A stretch of DNA of 64,000 nucleotides from Thermophilibacter provencensis. Lineage in GTDB: Bacteria; Actinomycetota; Coriobacteriia; Coriobacteriales; Atopobiaceae. The position numbers and the translations under genes are program-made. Where the stretch lies: positions 1-64,000 of the forward strand of contig NZ_JAUDEA010000001.1 of assembly GCF_030372065.1 (NCBI RefSeq), in the 5' to 3' direction. Every line of letters starts with the position of its first letter. Within the stretch, counting starts at the first letter, position 1. The notes below the pieces were generated by a model. It made no database searches. It was not told the DNA's origin and saw only the letters and a list, made by a program, of their open reading frames with translations. This document shows positions 41,083 through 50,689 of the stretch, piece by piece.

Positions 41083-42096
41083 TTAGGCCAGGTACTGGGC
41101 GAAGAAGCCCTCCAGCTTGTCCCAGGGGATGGCGCCCTTCTCGCCCCCGTCGTAGAGGTCGGTGTGCGTGGCGCCGGGGATGACGAGCAGCTCCTTGTTC
41201 TCCGGCACGGGGTTGCCCTCCATCAGGTGCTCGAAGGCCTCCTTGCCGAAGTAGAAGGAGTGCGCGGCGTCGCCGTGCATGACGAGGACCGCGGAGCGGA
41301 TCTCGTTTGAGTAGCGCAGAATGGGCTGGTTCATGAAGGACATGCAGCCGATCACGTTCCAGCCGCCGTTGGAGTTCAGCGAGCGCGCGTGGTAGCCGCG
41401 CGACGTCTTGTAGTAGTCGAAGTAGTCCCTCACGTAGAAGGGGGCGTCCTCCGGCAGCGGGTCCACCACGCCGCCGCCGAGCGCGTAGGTGCCCGCCTCA
41501 TAGTCCGCGAGGCGCTGGGCGTTCAGGGCGACGCGCTTGGCGTGTCGGGCCTCCTCCGAGTCCTCGGCGTCGAAGTAGCCGTTGGCGTTCACGCGCGTCA
41601 TGTCGTACATGGTGGAGGCGACGGTCGCCCTCACGCGCGTGTCGAGGGCCGCCGCGTTGAGCGCCAGGCCGCCCCAGCCGCAGATGCCCAGGATGCCGAT
41701 GCGCCTGGCGTCGACGTCCTCGCGGCAGGAGAGGTAGTCCACCGCCGCCTGGAAGTCCTCGGTGTTGATGTCCGGCGAGGCCATGTAGCGCGGCTCGCCC
41801 GAGCTCTCCCCCGTGAAGCTAGGGTCGAAGGCGATGGTCAAGAAGCCGCGCTCGGCGAGCGTCTGGGCGTAGAGGCCCGCGCACTGCTCCTTCACCGCGC
41901 CAAACGGTCCGCACAGCGCGATCGCGGGAAGCGTGCCGTCCTCGCCGGCTCGCGAGCGATCGCGCGGCACGTAGACGTCCGCCGCCAGCGTGAAGCCGTA
42001 GCGGGTGCGAAACTCCGTCTTGCCGTGCTCGACCCTGTCGCTTGCCGGGAACGTCTTGTCCCACTCGCTCGTCATGCTCAGCGTCTGCTCTGCCAT
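41083..42096 (-). CDS. Alpha/beta hydrolase (dienelactone hydrolase-like)
   Basis: 337 aa, SD AAAGGGGCAACACC. The N-terminal FRTRYGFTLAADVYVPRD and GTLPAIALCGPFGAVKEQCAGLYAQTLAERGFLTIAFDPSFTGES precede the nucleophile elbow GILGICGWGGLALNAAA, in which Cys rather than Ser occupies the elbow centre, as in dienelactone hydrolases. Asp and His are expected in VLVMHGDAAHS and IPGATHTDLYD. The substrate is unknown. Same strand as the aldo/keto reductase, about 70 bp upstream of it. Confidence 0.85.
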   Translation of the reverse strand: MAEQTLSMTSEWDKTFPASDRVEHGKTEFRTRYGFTLAADVYVPRDRSRAGEDGTLPAIALCGPFGAVKEQCAGLYAQTLAERGFLTIAFDPSFTGESSGEPRYMASPDINTEDFQAAVDYLSCREDVDARRIGILGICGWGGLALNAAALDTRVRATVASTMYDMTRVNANGYFDAEDSEEARHAKRVALNAQRLADYEAGTYALGGGVVDPLPEDAPFYVRDYFDYYKTSRGYHARSLNSNGGWNVIGCMSFMNQPILRYSNEIRSAVLVMHGDAAHSFYFGKEAFEHLMEGNPVPENKELLVIPGATHTDLYDGGEKGAIPWDKLEGFFAQYLA

Positions 42097-42120
42097 GGTG
42101 TTGCCCCTTTCCTTGAGCGC

Positions 42121-42333
42121 CTACGTCCGTTCTTCCTCCATGCGTCTGATCAGGTAATCGAGGCAGTCGACGCGCGCCTGGCTCTCGTGAAGGGCATCCA
42201 TCAGGTCGCACCGGTGCCTCCGGAGCGCCCTGACCGCGTCGTCGACCCGATGGCTCTCGCAGAGCCGGCGGACCGCCTCCGACGTCCCCTCGTCGCATCC
42301 CGCGTCCCTGAGCGTCTGCGCCAGATCGTCCAT
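42121..42333 (-). CDS. Small conserved-looking hypothetical protein
   Basis: 70 aa from the ATG at 42333, with a plausible SD AGAGGCAAC. The sequence is alpha-helical and charged: DDLAQTLRDAGCDEGTSEAVRRLCESHRVDDAVRALRRHRCDLMDALHESQ with a C-terminal coiled-coil-like VDCLDYLIRRMEEE. It resembles small proteins that accompany LysR/AKR cassettes in Firmicutes and Actinobacteria, but I cannot assign a function. First gene of the minus-strand cassette, divergent from the LysR gene. Confidence 0.6.
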   Translation of the reverse strand: MDDLAQTLRDAGCDEGTSEAVRRLCESHRVDDAVRALRRHRCDLMDALHESQARVDCLDYLIRRMEEERT

Positions 42334-42446
42334 GTTGCCTCTCACCTCCCTGTCCGACTTCGTTATACGTCGGCCGAGAGGGGTGCGCTAATGGCTATTC
42401 TGTATATCGTGATATGAAGAAACGGAATGTCACGAGCGGGGGTCCC

Positions 42447-43451
42447 ATGGAGCTGAGAACGATGCGCTACTTCCTGGCCGTCGCGCGCGAGGAGAACATG
42501 ACCCGCGCCGCCGAGCAGCTCCACGTGACCCAGCCGACCCTCTCCAAGCAGCTGAAGTCCCTGGAGCGGGAGCTCGGCAAGAAGCTGTTCGTCCGTCGCA
42601 GCTTCTCCATCCGCCTCACCGAGGAGGGGATGCTCCTGCGCAAGCGCGCGGAGGACCTCGTGAGCATGGCCGACAAGATCGCCGAGGAGTTCCACGGACT
42701 CGACGAGGTGCTCGGCGGCGACATCTACCTGGGGCTCGCGGAGTCCTACCAGATCCGCCGCCTGGCCGCGGTCATCCGCTCGCTCAGGGCCCTGTACCCC
42801 AACCTGCGCTACCACATCACGAGCGGCGACACCGAGCAGGTGACCGAGAAGCTCGACCGCGGTGTCATCGACTTCGCCGTGCTCGCCCAGGAGCCGGACA
42901 CCGCCAAGTACCACGCCCTGCCGCTCCCCGAGCCGGACGTGTGGGGCCTGGTCGTGCCCGCCGGCCACCCGCTGGCGTCGAGGGACGCCGTCACCTTCGA
43001 CGACCTCGTGGGCCTGCCGCTGTTCTGCTCGGAGCAGGGCTGGGACGACGACATCGCGCGCTGGTGCGGCGAGGGCCGCGACCGCCTGCGCCTGGAGGGG
43101 TCCTTCCGCCTGTCCTACAACGGGTCGCTCTTCGTGAGGGAGGGCCTCGGCTGCCTGCTCACCTTAGACCACCTCGTGGACACGAGCCCCGGAAGCGGGC
43201 TGGTCTTCCTGCCCCTCGCGCCGCGGCTGGAGACGCGGATCCAGCTCATCTGGAGGCGCTACCAGGTGTTCAGCCCCATCGCCGAGCGGTTCTTGGAGGC
43301 GGCGCGCAAGGCGTTCTCGGACGACGTCCGGATGCGGGGCGTGATCGGAGAGCACTTCGACGACGTCCAGCGTGCCGCAGAAGATGCAATGGCCTCTGTT
43401 ACGCTGGAGCAAGTCATTGCGCAATATCGTGAGCGGGTCGACGCTCTCTAA
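42447..43451 (+). CDS. LysR-family transcriptional regulator
   Basis: 334 aa from the ATG at 42447, where the conserved MELRTMRYFLAVAREENMTRAAEQLHVTQPTLSKQLKSLERELGKKLF begins; an ATG at 42414 would add 11 residues. The co-inducer domain shows the usual LGLAESYQIRRLA and VVPAGHPLASRDAV blocks. It is divergent from the hydrolase/aldo-keto reductase cassette, which it probably regulates. Confidence 0.92.
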   Translation: MELRTMRYFLAVAREENMTRAAEQLHVTQPTLSKQLKSLERELGKKLFVRRSFSIRLTEEGMLLRKRAEDLVSMADKIAEEFHGLDEVLGGDIYLGLAESYQIRRLAAVIRSLRALYPNLRYHITSGDTEQVTEKLDRGVIDFAVLAQEPDTAKYHALPLPEPDVWGLVVPAGHPLASRDAVTFDDLVGLPLFCSEQGWDDDIARWCGEGRDRLRLEGSFRLSYNGSLFVREGLGCLLTLDHLVDTSPGSGLVFLPLAPRLETRIQLIWRRYQVFSPIAERFLEAARKAFSDDVRMRGVIGEHFDDVQRAAEDAMASVTLEQVIAQYRERVDAL

Positions 43452-43460
43452 GGAGGTCCC

Positions 43461-43811
43461 ATGGCGCGCAAGCCGATCGCGGAGATGTCGTTCTCGCAGG
43501 TCTATCCCCTGCTCGTGCAGAAGGCCGAGCGCAAGGGACGCACGCGCGCGGAGGTCGACGCTGCGTGCTGCTGGCTCACCGGCTACGACGAGGCGGGTCT
43601 CGCCCGGCAGCTTGAGCGCGGCGTCACCTACCGGGAGCTCTTCGACGAGGCGCCGAAGCTCAACCCCAACCGCACGCTCATCACCGGCAAGGTCTGCGGC
43701 GTGGACGTGGCCACGATCGAGGACCCGGTGGAGCAAAACGCCCGCTACCTGGACAAACTCGTCGACGAGCTCGCCCGCGGCCGCGCCCTGGAGAAGATCC
43801 TGCGGAGCTAG
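43461..43811 (+). CDS. DUF2200 family protein
   Basis: 116 aa; ATG after AAGGAGGTCCC, 9 bp after the LysR stop. Begins KPIAEMSFSQVYPLLVQKAERKGRTRAEVDAACCWLTGYDEAGL, the standard DUF2200 N-terminus, followed by FDEAPKLNPNRTLITGKVCGVDVATIEDPVEQNARYLDKLVDEL. Small cytosolic protein of unknown function. Co-transcribed with the LysR gene. Confidence 0.9.
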   Translation: MARKPIAEMSFSQVYPLLVQKAERKGRTRAEVDAACCWLTGYDEAGLARQLERGVTYRELFDEAPKLNPNRTLITGKVCGVDVATIEDPVEQNARYLDKLVDELARGRALEKILRS

Positions 43812-43832
43812 CGCCGAGCGGCTCACGCGTTA

Positions 43833-44660
43833 TCAGCCGCGGTAGCGCCACATGTGGTCCACGGGACCGGAGCCGCGGCCCAAGTTCAGGCCGGAAGAGA
43901 GCGCGCCGGTGAGGTAGTCCTTCGCGTGCAACACCGCCTCGGGCAGCGCGAGACCCTCCGCCAGGCCGCAGGCGATGGCGCTCGAGAGCGTGCAGCCCGT
44001 GCCATGGGTGTTCCCGGTCTCCACGCGCGGGGCTCGCAGCCACGTCACGCGCGGGGCGCCCTCGTCATCGACGGCCGACTCCACCAGCACGTCGTTGGCG
44101 TCCGCCACGCCGTGCCCGCCCTTGACGAGCACGGCGCAGCCCAGGCGCTCCGCAAGCGCGAGCGCGGCCGTCTCCTGCTCGTCCTCGTTTCGCACCGGCT
44201 CGCCGAGCAGCGCCTCCGCCTCGGGGATGTTGGGCGTGACCACGCGTGCGAGCGGCAGCAGACGCCTCACGAGCGCCCCCGCCGCACCGTCGTCTATGAG
44301 GCGCGCGCCCGAGGTGGCCACCATCACCGGGTCCACGACCACGTTCTCGGCGCCCCAGCGCTCGAGCCGTTCTGCAATGGCCTCGACGATCGCCGCGGAG
44401 GACACCATGCCCACCTTGACCGCGGCGGGCGGGATGTCCTCGAAGACGGCGTCGATCTGCTCGGCCACCATCTGGGACGTGGCCTCCATGACGTCGCGCA
44501 CGCCACAGGTGTTCTGCGCCGTGAGCGCGGTTATCGCGGTCTCGGCAAAGAGCCCGTGCGCGGCGATGGTCTTGATGTCCGCTTGGATGCCCGCACCGCC
44601 GCTCGAGTCCGAGCCGGCGATGGCGAGCACCGCGGGAACGCTCCAGCTCCCCATGTCCAT
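43833..44660 (-). CDS. thiD: Hydroxymethylpyrimidine (phosphate) kinase ThiD
   Basis: 275 aa; SD GGGGGTCTC. Ribokinase-fold enzyme phosphorylating HMP and HMP-P in thiamine synthesis. Signatures: [70 protein letters not shown] and the anion hole/catalytic Asp in [14 protein letters not shown]. Last gene of the thiamine operon, 8 bp after thiE. Confidence 0.96.
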   Translation of the reverse strand: MDMGSWSVPAVLAIAGSDSSGGAGIQADIKTIAAHGLFAETAITALTAQNTCGVRDVMEATSQMVAEQIDAVFEDIPPAAVKVGMVSSAAIVEAIAERLERWGAENVVVDPVMVATSGARLIDDGAAGALVRRLLPLARVVTPNIPEAEALLGEPVRNEDEQETAALALAERLGCAVLVKGGHGVADANDVLVESAVDDEGAPRVTWLRAPRVETGNTHGTGCTLSSAIACGLAEGLALPEAVLHAKDYLTGALSSGLNLGRGSGPVDHMWRYRG

Positions 44661-44668
44661 GAGACCCC

Positions 44669-45364
44669 CTATCTCGACTCCACGGCGTCCTCGGCAAGGC
44701 GGCGCAGCTCGCGCGTCGCGGCCTCGATGTCCTCGGCGGCAAAGATAGCCGAGACCACCGCCGCGCCGGCGGCGCCCGTCCCCGCGAGCGAGGGCAGCGT
44801 GCGCGCGCTCACGCCCCCGATGGCCGTCACCGGAATGTCCACGGCGGCGCAGATGCGCGCGAGGTCCTCGAGGGACACGGCCACGGTGTCGGACTTGGTG
44901 GACGTTCCAAACAGCGCCCCCACGCCCAGGTAGTCCGCTCCGGCAGCCTGCGCGGCGAGCGCCTCATCCACCGTGTGGGCGGAAACCCCCACGATGGCGT
45001 CCGGCCCGAGCGCCTCGCGCGCGGCGGCGCACGCCGTGTCAGACTGCCCCACGTGCACGCCGTCCGCGCCGCTGCGCCGGGCCGCCTCCACGTCGTCGTC
45101 AATCACGAGGGGCACGCCGGCCGCGTGGCAGAGGGGCAGGAGCTGGCGCGCCTCCGCCACAATCTCGTCCGTCGAGAGGCCCTTCTCGCGGAGCTGTACG
45201 AAGGTGGCTCCGCCCGCAACCGCCGCGCGGACGCAGTCCACGAGCGAACGCCCCCTGAGCCAGGAGCGATCCGTCACCGCGTAGAGCAGCATGCCGCGGC
45301 GGATGTCGGCGGGCGAGAAGGACCCGCGGAAGACGGGTCCCACTTTTATGTGATTGGCGTCCAT
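44669..45364 (-). CDS. thiE: Thiamine-phosphate synthase ThiE
   Basis: 231 aa from the ATG at 45364 (SD AAAGGAGACG). TIM barrel joining HMP-PP and thiazole phosphate: [81 protein letters not shown] and [10 protein letters not shown]. All usual phosphate and pyrophosphate ligands are visible. A longer upstream frame has no SD. It follows the TenI-like gene by 23 bp. Confidence 0.95.
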   Translation of the reverse strand: MDANHIKVGPVFRGSFSPADIRRGMLLYAVTDRSWLRGRSLVDCVRAAVAGGATFVQLREKGLSTDEIVAEARQLLPLCHAAGVPLVIDDDVEAARRSGADGVHVGQSDTACAAAREALGPDAIVGVSAHTVDEALAAQAAGADYLGVGALFGTSTKSDTVAVSLEDLARICAAVDIPVTAIGGVSARTLPSLAGTGAAGAAVVSAIFAAEDIEAATRELRRLAEDAVESR

Positions 45365-45387
45365 GAGGGGCGTCTCCTTTCCTGGGC

Positions 45388-45951
45388 TCACGCCATTGCG
45401 TCGGACATGCGAACGGCACCGGCGGCACCGGCGGCGCGGACGGTAGGCTCGGTGGCGTCGGTGATGCCGCCGAGGGCGAGCACCGGCACGTGGGCCGCAG
45501 CGATGACCTGCTCGAGAAACGCGACCCCGCGGCCCGGGAGTGGCTTGCACGACGGCGCAAAGACGGGGCTCGCCACAAGGTAGTCAGCGCCGAGCCCCTC
45601 GGCAACCGCCACCTCGTCCACCTCGTGCACGTTGGTACCGACGAGGTCAAACCCCTCCGGGCGGCCGTCACGCTCAAGCGCGGGCAGCGGCAGGTGCAGG
45701 CGCGACGCGCCGGCCTCACGGGCGGCGAGCACGTGGCCGTGGGCGATAAAGGCGACGCCCGCGCGGTCGCAGGCCGCCATGACCTCGCGGGCAAGCGCAG
45801 CGTACGCACCGTCGTCCAGGTCCTTCTCGCGCATGATGAGCGCGTCGTAGGCACCGGCGACCCGCGCCACCTGCTCGGGCAGCGGCCGCGCGCAGCGGCG
45901 CCGGTCCGTCATGGCAACGCGCAGGAAGCCGCCATCAAAGAGCGATCCCAT
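45388..45951 (-). CDS. TenI-like thiamine phosphate synthase-family protein
   Basis: 187 aa from the ATG at 45951 (SD GAGGGCGCCT), 8 bp after thiH. Same barrel as ThiE but shorter: FLRVAMTDRRRCARPL, DALIMREKDLDDGAYAALAREV, RLHLPLPALERD, VGTNVHEVDEVAVAEGLGADYLVASPVFAP and LALGGITD. The pyrophosphate-binding SxxxS-like loop of ThiE is weak, so it is more likely a TenI-type thiazole tautomerase than a second synthase. Tautomerase activity would follow the ThiG product in this operon. Confidence 0.8.
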   Translation of the reverse strand: MGSLFDGGFLRVAMTDRRRCARPLPEQVARVAGAYDALIMREKDLDDGAYAALAREVMAACDRAGVAFIAHGHVLAAREAGASRLHLPLPALERDGRPEGFDLVGTNVHEVDEVAVAEGLGADYLVASPVFAPSCKPLPGRGVAFLEQVIAAAHVPVLALGGITDATEPTVRAAGAAGAVRMSDAMA

Positions 45952-45959
45952 AGGCGCCC

Positions 45960-47228
45960 TCACACCAGAACGTGGTCGTTCATGACCGGCTCGAGCCCCA
46001 TGTCGCGCATGGCGGTGCACATCTCGGCCAGGCTGCGGCTGTCGTCGATCTCAAACTGGTCGTCGCCCTCCTCAGCCTGGTGCGTATGCTCGCCGATGCC
46101 CGTGGACACGCCGGCCGAGACCTTGGTGGCCGTGATCGTGGCCACGTGGTCGCGGAAGCGCGCCGACTCGCGCGACGAGACCGTGACGCCGGCAAAGGGC
46201 ATGAACAGGCGGTAGGCGCAGATGACCTGCAGGAGCTGCGCCTCGCTCACGTGCGGCCCGTTGGGCGTGACGGCGCCCGCGGCGGGACGCAGGCGCGGGC
46301 ACGAGAAGGAGATCTCCGCGTGCGGGTAGGCCCGGCTCACGTAGTAGGCGTGCAGCGCGCAGGCGAGCGCGTCGTGGCGAAACTCCGAGAGGCCCAGCAG
46401 CGGAGCGAAGGCCACGCCGCGCATGCCGCCCCTGAGCGCGCGCTCCTGCGCCTCGAAGCGGTAGGGCATGATGCGCTTGCGGCCGCGAACGTGGAGCTTG
46501 GCGTAGCGCGCCGGGTCATAGGTCTCCTGGAACACGGTCACGAAGTCCGCGCCAGCCTCGTGCAGGCGCGCGTAGTCGGCCACGTTGGCGGGGTACACCT
46601 CGACGCCAACGTTCCTGAAGCGCGCGGCCGCGAGCTCGCAGGCGCGTGCGATGTAGTCCACGTCCGACGTCACCGGGTCCTCGCCGGTGAGCAGCAAGAT
46701 CTCCTCCTGGCCCGTGGCGGCGATGGCGTCGAGCTCGGCGATGGTCTGCCCCTCGTCCAGGCGGGCGCGACGGATGCCGCTCTCGCAGTTGAAGCCGCAG
46801 TACACGCAGCGGTTCTCGCAGTAGTTTGCCAGGTAGAGCGGCGTGAAGAACTGGATGTTGGTGCCAAACCAGCGCACGCGCTCGGCACGGGCCCGCTCGG
46901 CCATCTCCTCGAGGAAGGGCTCTGCCGCGGGCGACACGAGCACACCGAAGTCGGTGGGCTCCACCACGTCAGCGTCGAGCACGCGGCGCACGTCGGCGGC
47001 GGTCACGGCGTCGGGATCGTAAGCCTCCACGGCGTCGAGCACGCGGTCGAACATGCCGTTGTCCAGGACGTCCATGTCGGGCAGGAAGGTCATGGGGTCC
47101 AGGCCGTAGTCGGTGCGGATGGCGCGCGCCATGTCCTTCTCGTCCATGGAGACGATGCGGCGGCAGCGCTTGCCCACCGGCATGGTCTCAGGCCCCGCGA
47201 CCTGCACGTTCTTCTCGTCCGCGCTCAT
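45960..47228 (-). CDS. thiH: 2-iminoacetate synthase ThiH
   Basis: 422 aa; start ATG 47228 forms an ATGA overlap with the thiG stop, SD GGGGGAGGAGGCCCG. Radical SAM enzyme cleaving tyrosine to dehydroglycine for thiazole formation: the 4Fe-4S motif is [17 protein letters not shown] (about 133-149), with [13 protein letters not shown] and [16 protein letters not shown] downstream and the BATS domain at the C-terminus. Use of ThiH rather than ThiO fits an anaerobe. Confidence 0.96.
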   Translation of the reverse strand: MSADEKNVQVAGPETMPVGKRCRRIVSMDEKDMARAIRTDYGLDPMTFLPDMDVLDNGMFDRVLDAVEAYDPDAVTAADVRRVLDADVVEPTDFGVLVSPAAEPFLEEMAERARAERVRWFGTNIQFFTPLYLANYCENRCVYCGFNCESGIRRARLDEGQTIAELDAIAATGQEEILLLTGEDPVTSDVDYIARACELAAARFRNVGVEVYPANVADYARLHEAGADFVTVFQETYDPARYAKLHVRGRKRIMPYRFEAQERALRGGMRGVAFAPLLGLSEFRHDALACALHAYYVSRAYPHAEISFSCPRLRPAAGAVTPNGPHVSEAQLLQVICAYRLFMPFAGVTVSSRESARFRDHVATITATKVSAGVSTGIGEHTHQAEEGDDQFEIDDSRSLAEMCTAMRDMGLEPVMNDHVLV

Positions 47229-48037
47229 CGGGCCTCCTCCCCCAGAAATCCGGTGAGCGGGCTCGAGGCCTCGCCCGCGCCGGCGAGTACGCGACCAGGA
47301 CCCGCAAGGAACGCCGCGCGACCGGCCCGCACCGCGTCGCCAAAGGCGCGCGCCATGAGCGGGATGTTGCCGGCGGTGGCCACGGCCGTGTTGGCCATGA
47401 CGGCAGCCGCGCCCATCTCCATGGCCTCGCACGCCTGCGACGGGCGCCCGATGCCCGCGTCCACGATCACCGGCAGGTCAATCTCCTCTATGAGGATGCG
47501 GATGAAGTCCCGCGTCACCAGGCCGCGGTTGGAGCCGATGGGCGCGCCGAGCGGCATGACGGCGGCCGCGCCCGCGCTCACCAGGTCGCGCGCGACGTTG
47601 AGGTCGGGGTACATGTACGGCAGCACCGTGAAGCCCTCGCTCGCCAGCATGTCGGTGGCGCGGACGGTCTCTGCGTTGTCGGGCAGGAGGTAGCGCGCGT
47701 CGCGGATGACCTCGACCTTGATGAAGTCGCCGCAGCCAAGCTCGCGCGCGAGGCGGGCGATGCGCACGGCCTCCTCGGCCGTGCGGGCGCCCGAGGTGTT
47801 GGGCAGAAGCGTCACGCCCTCGGGCACGGCATCGAGGATGCTCCCCTCCTGATTGGTGTTGGCGCGGCGCACGGCAAGGGTCACAATCTGCGCGCCTGCG
47901 TCCTCCACGGCCGCCCTGACCACGTCGAGTCTGAACTTGCCCGACCCCAGGATGAAGCGCGACGCAAACTCCTTGCCGCCGAGGGTCCAGGTGTCTGCGG
48001 TGGGCGCGACGGCGCCCGATGCGATGTGCTCTGTCAT
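47225..48037 (-). CDS. thiG: Thiazole synthase ThiG
   Basis: 270 aa; SD AAAGGAAGCACC. TIM-barrel enzyme making the thiazole ring: [70 protein letters not shown] and [27 protein letters not shown]. The Lys that forms the Schiff base with DXP is in the FIKVEVI strand. Translationally coupled to thiH. Confidence 0.97.
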   Translation of the reverse strand: MTEHIASGAVAPTADTWTLGGKEFASRFILGSGKFRLDVVRAAVEDAGAQIVTLAVRRANTNQEGSILDAVPEGVTLLPNTSGARTAEEAVRIARLARELGCGDFIKVEVIRDARYLLPDNAETVRATDMLASEGFTVLPYMYPDLNVARDLVSAGAAAVMPLGAPIGSNRGLVTRDFIRILIEEIDLPVIVDAGIGRPSQACEAMEMGAAAVMANTAVATAGNIPLMARAFGDAVRAGRAAFLAGPGRVLAGAGEASSPLTGFLGEEAR

Positions 48038-48129
48038 GGTGCTTCCTTTCGTTGATGGGCGCCACGGGCACTGGGCCCCGCAAAACAGGTCGGCCCGCGG
48101 CGCGCTTGGTTGCCAGATAGCCGTGGATG

Positions 48130-48795
48130 TCAGCAGCCCTCAAGCCCCAGGACGATTCTCACGGCGAGAAGAGCCTGCTGGGCGGCGCAGAGCGCGACGC
48201 GCGGGGCGAGAAGCGCCCCGGTCGCCCCGACGTCCGACGCGCCGTCGCCGCAGACGTAGAAGCGCCGGCTCACCCGCCTCGTGACGATCTCGCTCGCCGG
48301 GCCCGCGCCCGCCATGCCGTTGCCAGCGACGAGCACGGGACCCTCGGGCAGGGTGAGGAGCTCCTCGGCGAGAAGCGCCTTGGCCTCGGGGTCGTCGAAG
48401 GCCTCGCAGACGATGTCGCACCCCTCGAAGATCCCCCGGGCGTTCTCGGGCGTGACGCGGGTGCGCAGCGCACGCACGCGCGTGCCCGAGCCGATGGCGA
48501 GGAGCTGCTCGGCGAGCGCCTCGACCTTGGGACGGCCCAGATGCTCGCGGAAGTAGTGCTGACGGTTGAGGTTGCCCTCGTCAACCACGTCAAAGTCGGC
48601 GACAACGAGCTCGCCCACCCCGCTGCGCGCAAGCATGACGGCGATGTTGGAGCCGAGCCCGCCCGCCCCTGCGATCCCGATGCGCGCCGCGCGCAGGCGC
48701 TCCCGCGCCTCGTGCCCGATACGGCGCTCGAGGGCGTCGGGGAGAGCGTCCCCCACGACGGCACCGCCCCTCTCGACGTCCCTCTCCCCCGCCAT
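48130..48795 (-). CDS. thiF: ThiS adenylyltransferase ThiF
   Basis: 221 aa; its ATG overlaps the thiS stop codon by one base (TGATG). E1-like fold with [41 protein letters not shown] (nucleotide loop and Arg finger), [13 protein letters not shown] and [14 protein letters not shown]. The zinc-binding Cys pairs of E. coli ThiF are not obvious, as in the short Gram-positive/clostridial ThiF form. It activates the ThiS C-terminus for sulfur transfer. Confidence 0.93.
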   Translation of the reverse strand: MAGERDVERGGAVVGDALPDALERRIGHEARERLRAARIGIAGAGGLGSNIAVMLARSGVGELVVADFDVVDEGNLNRQHYFREHLGRPKVEALAEQLLAIGSGTRVRALRTRVTPENARGIFEGCDIVCEAFDDPEAKALLAEELLTLPEGPVLVAGNGMAGAGPASEIVTRRVSRRFYVCGDGASDVGATGALLAPRVALCAAQQALLAVRIVLGLEGC

Positions 48796-48992
48796 CAGCC
48801 GCCTCCCACGAAGCGGACGACCTCGAGCGCGTCCTCGGCCGTCAGCCGGCGGACATCGAACTCGGCGCGGGGAAGAATCTCCCCGTTGAGCTCGCACGCC
48901 ACGCGGGCACGCTCGTATCCCATCTGCTCCAGCACCTCGGCGACGGTCCGGCCGTCGGCCTCGGGCGCGGTCCTGCCGTTTATCTGTGCCAT
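48795..48992 (-). CDS. thiS: Sulfur carrier protein ThiS
   Basis: 65 aa ubiquitin-like protein ending in VRFVGGG, with the terminal Gly-Gly that becomes the thiocarboxylate. Internal blocks GRTVAEVLEQMGYERARVACELNGEILPRAEF are typical. It sits between thiC and thiF and overlaps the thiF start. Confidence 0.95.
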   Translation of the reverse strand: MAQINGRTAPEADGRTVAEVLEQMGYERARVACELNGEILPRAEFDVRRLTAEDALEVVRFVGGG

Positions 48993-49001
48993 GGCAGCCC
49001 C

Positions 49002-50363
49002 CTATTCCAGGTCGAGGTCGATCGTGGTGCCCTCGAAGACCTTGTTCACCGTGCGGACGGCGCACATCTTGCCGCACATGGTGCAGGTCCCCTCCGTCGA
49101 GGCGGGCGAGGCCTCGTGGCGCGCACGGGCCGTGTCCGGGTCGAGCGCGTAGTCCCACATCTCGCCCCAGGCCAGGCGCCGCCGGGCGTCGCCCATGCGG
49201 TCGTCCGCCTCGCGCGCGCCGGGCACGCCCTTGGCGATGTCCGCCGCGTGCGCGGCAATCCGGGTGGCGATAAGACCGTCGAGTACGTCCTTTGCGTCGG
49301 GCAGGCAGAGGTGCTCGGCCGGCGTCACGTTGCAGAGGAAGTCTGCCCCGGCGCTCGCCGAGATGGCCCCGCCGATGGCCGCCGTGATGTGGTCGTAGCC
49401 CACGCCCACGTCCGTCACGAGCGGGCCGAGCACGTAGTACGGCGCGCCGTGGCAGAGGCGCTTCTCCATCGTCACGTTGGCGGCGATCTCGTTGATGGCC
49501 ATGTGGCCCGGGCCCTCGATCATGACCTGCACTCCCGCGTCCCAGGCGCGCTTCGTGAGCTTGCCGAGCTCGATCATCTCGGCCGTCTCGGCGGCGTCGT
49601 TGGCGTCGAAGAGGCAGCCCGGCCGGCACGAGTCGCCCAGCGAGATGGTCACGTCGTACTCGTGGCAGATCTCGAGCACCTCGTCGTAGTGCTCGCAGAA
49701 GGGGTTCTCGTTGCCCGTGACCTCCATCCAGCCAAACAGCAGCGACCCGCCACGGCTGACGATGTTCATGAGGCGCCCGGTCTCCTTGAAGGTCTCGATC
49801 ACGCGACGGTTGATGCCGCAGTGGATGGTGAGGAAGTCCACGCCGTCCTCCGCATGAGCGCGGACCGTGGCGAGAAGGTCCTCGGCGGTGAGCTCCACGA
49901 GCGGCTTCTCCATGTAGCCGATGGCGTCGTACATGGGGACGGTGCCCACCATGAGCGGCGTGCGCTCCACGAGCTGCTGCCGGAAGAAGCGGGTCTTGCC
50001 CGAGTTGGAAAGGTCCATGATGGCGTCCGCGCCGTACTTCTCGGCCGTCCCGACCTTCTCCCACTCCATGCTGGCGTCCGCCACGTCCCCGGAGATGCCG
50101 AGGTTGACGTTGACCTTGGTGGAGAGGCCCGTGCCCACGCCGCGCGGCACGAGGCCCTTCTCGAGATGGCGAACGTTGGCCGGGATGGCGATGCGCCCCG
50201 CCGCCACGCCCGCGCGGACGAACTCCGGGTCTCGGCGCTCCGCCTCCGCCACGGCGCGCATCTCGGGCGTGATCTGCCCGGCGCGGGCGTAGTCGAGCTG
50301 CGTGACGAGGTTCTTCTCGCCGCGCGGTGTCTGTCCGCCCAAGTTCTCTACAGCTGTGCTCAT
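49002..50363 (-). CDS. thiC: Phosphomethylpyrimidine synthase ThiC
   Basis: 453 aa from the ATG at 50363 (SD CGGAGGGAG). Non-classical radical SAM enzyme converting AIR to HMP-P. Landmarks: NVNLGISGD, GADAIMDLSNSG, IHCGINRRVIE, SRGGSLLFGWM, SLGDSCRPGC, MIEGPGHMAINEI and the C-terminal cluster motif CTMCGKMCAVR. Short form without the N-terminal extension of proteobacterial ThiC. First gene of the thiamine operon, under the TPP riboswitch. Confidence 0.97.
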   Translation of the reverse strand: MSTAVENLGGQTPRGEKNLVTQLDYARAGQITPEMRAVAEAERRDPEFVRAGVAAGRIAIPANVRHLEKGLVPRGVGTGLSTKVNVNLGISGDVADASMEWEKVGTAEKYGADAIMDLSNSGKTRFFRQQLVERTPLMVGTVPMYDAIGYMEKPLVELTAEDLLATVRAHAEDGVDFLTIHCGINRRVIETFKETGRLMNIVSRGGSLLFGWMEVTGNENPFCEHYDEVLEICHEYDVTISLGDSCRPGCLFDANDAAETAEMIELGKLTKRAWDAGVQVMIEGPGHMAINEIAANVTMEKRLCHGAPYYVLGPLVTDVGVGYDHITAAIGGAISASAGADFLCNVTPAEHLCLPDAKDVLDGLIATRIAAHAADIAKGVPGAREADDRMGDARRRLAWGEMWDYALDPDTARARHEASPASTEGTCTMCGKMCAVRTVNKVFEGTTIDLDLE

Positions 50364-50371
50364 GCGCAAAA

Positions 50372-50462
50372 CTCCCTCCGTTGGCATTACCCATGTCAGG
50401 TTCCTCGGGTCGGGGCGGGCGCGCCCCCTCTCAGCCTGCCGTCCTGCAAGCTCCCCGCGCTA
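50372..50462 (-). ncRNA. TPP riboswitch
   Basis: On the minus strand the leader reads GCTGAGAGGGGG, then GGAACCTGACATGGGTAATG and CCAACGGAGGG, the conserved TPP aptamer core (CUGAGA ... ACCUGAU-like ... GGGUAAUGCC). P1 closes with GGGGAG and the CTCC-complement at the 3' side. It ends 8 bp before the thiC start and overlaps the SD (GGAGGGAG), so TPP binding should hide the SD and lower translation of the operon. Confidence 0.95.
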
Positions 50463-50592
50463 TGCGATTGTTCCGGCGGCGCGAAGTCCGCCTGCGGCAA
50501 GTATAGCGCTCCCCCAGGACGTGCGCTCGCGCAGGCAAAAGGTGGCCGCAGCGGGGCAAACGGCGTGTCGAGAAAAACTTTGGCCTTCTCGC

Positions 50593-50640
50593 TTGCACTG
50601 TGTATATGTGTGTATATATTGTACTTATCGAGTATACACG
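50593..50640 (+). promoter_or_regulatory. Promoter and operator of the YtrA-type regulator operon
   Basis: TTGCAC (50593-50598), 16 bp, then TATATT (50615-50620) form a good sigma-70 promoter. GTGTATA (50600-50606) and TATACAC (50633-50639) form an inverted repeat that spans the -10 region, a likely site for autorepression by the following regulator. The AT-rich block stands out in the GC-rich surroundings. Confidence 0.65.
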
Positions 50641-50689
50641 GTGGGCCCGCGGGAGACGTCCTGGCGGGCAAGCACGGAAGGATCGCAGC

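Noticed and set aside
44669-45550. Longer 293-residue start for thiE
   Set aside because: The extension is Arg/His-rich, overlaps the TenI-like gene in another frame and lacks an SD; the ATG at 45364 has one.
45972-47693. Long plus-strand frame opposite thiH and thiG
   Set aside because: Antisense artefact; thiH and thiG have full family motifs.
48130-50394. A 754-codon minus-strand frame over thiC, thiS and thiF
   Set aside because: It is an out-of-frame shadow rich in Arg/His/Gly that joins thiF in frame; thiC, thiS and thiF are clear in their own frames with SD sites and overlaps.
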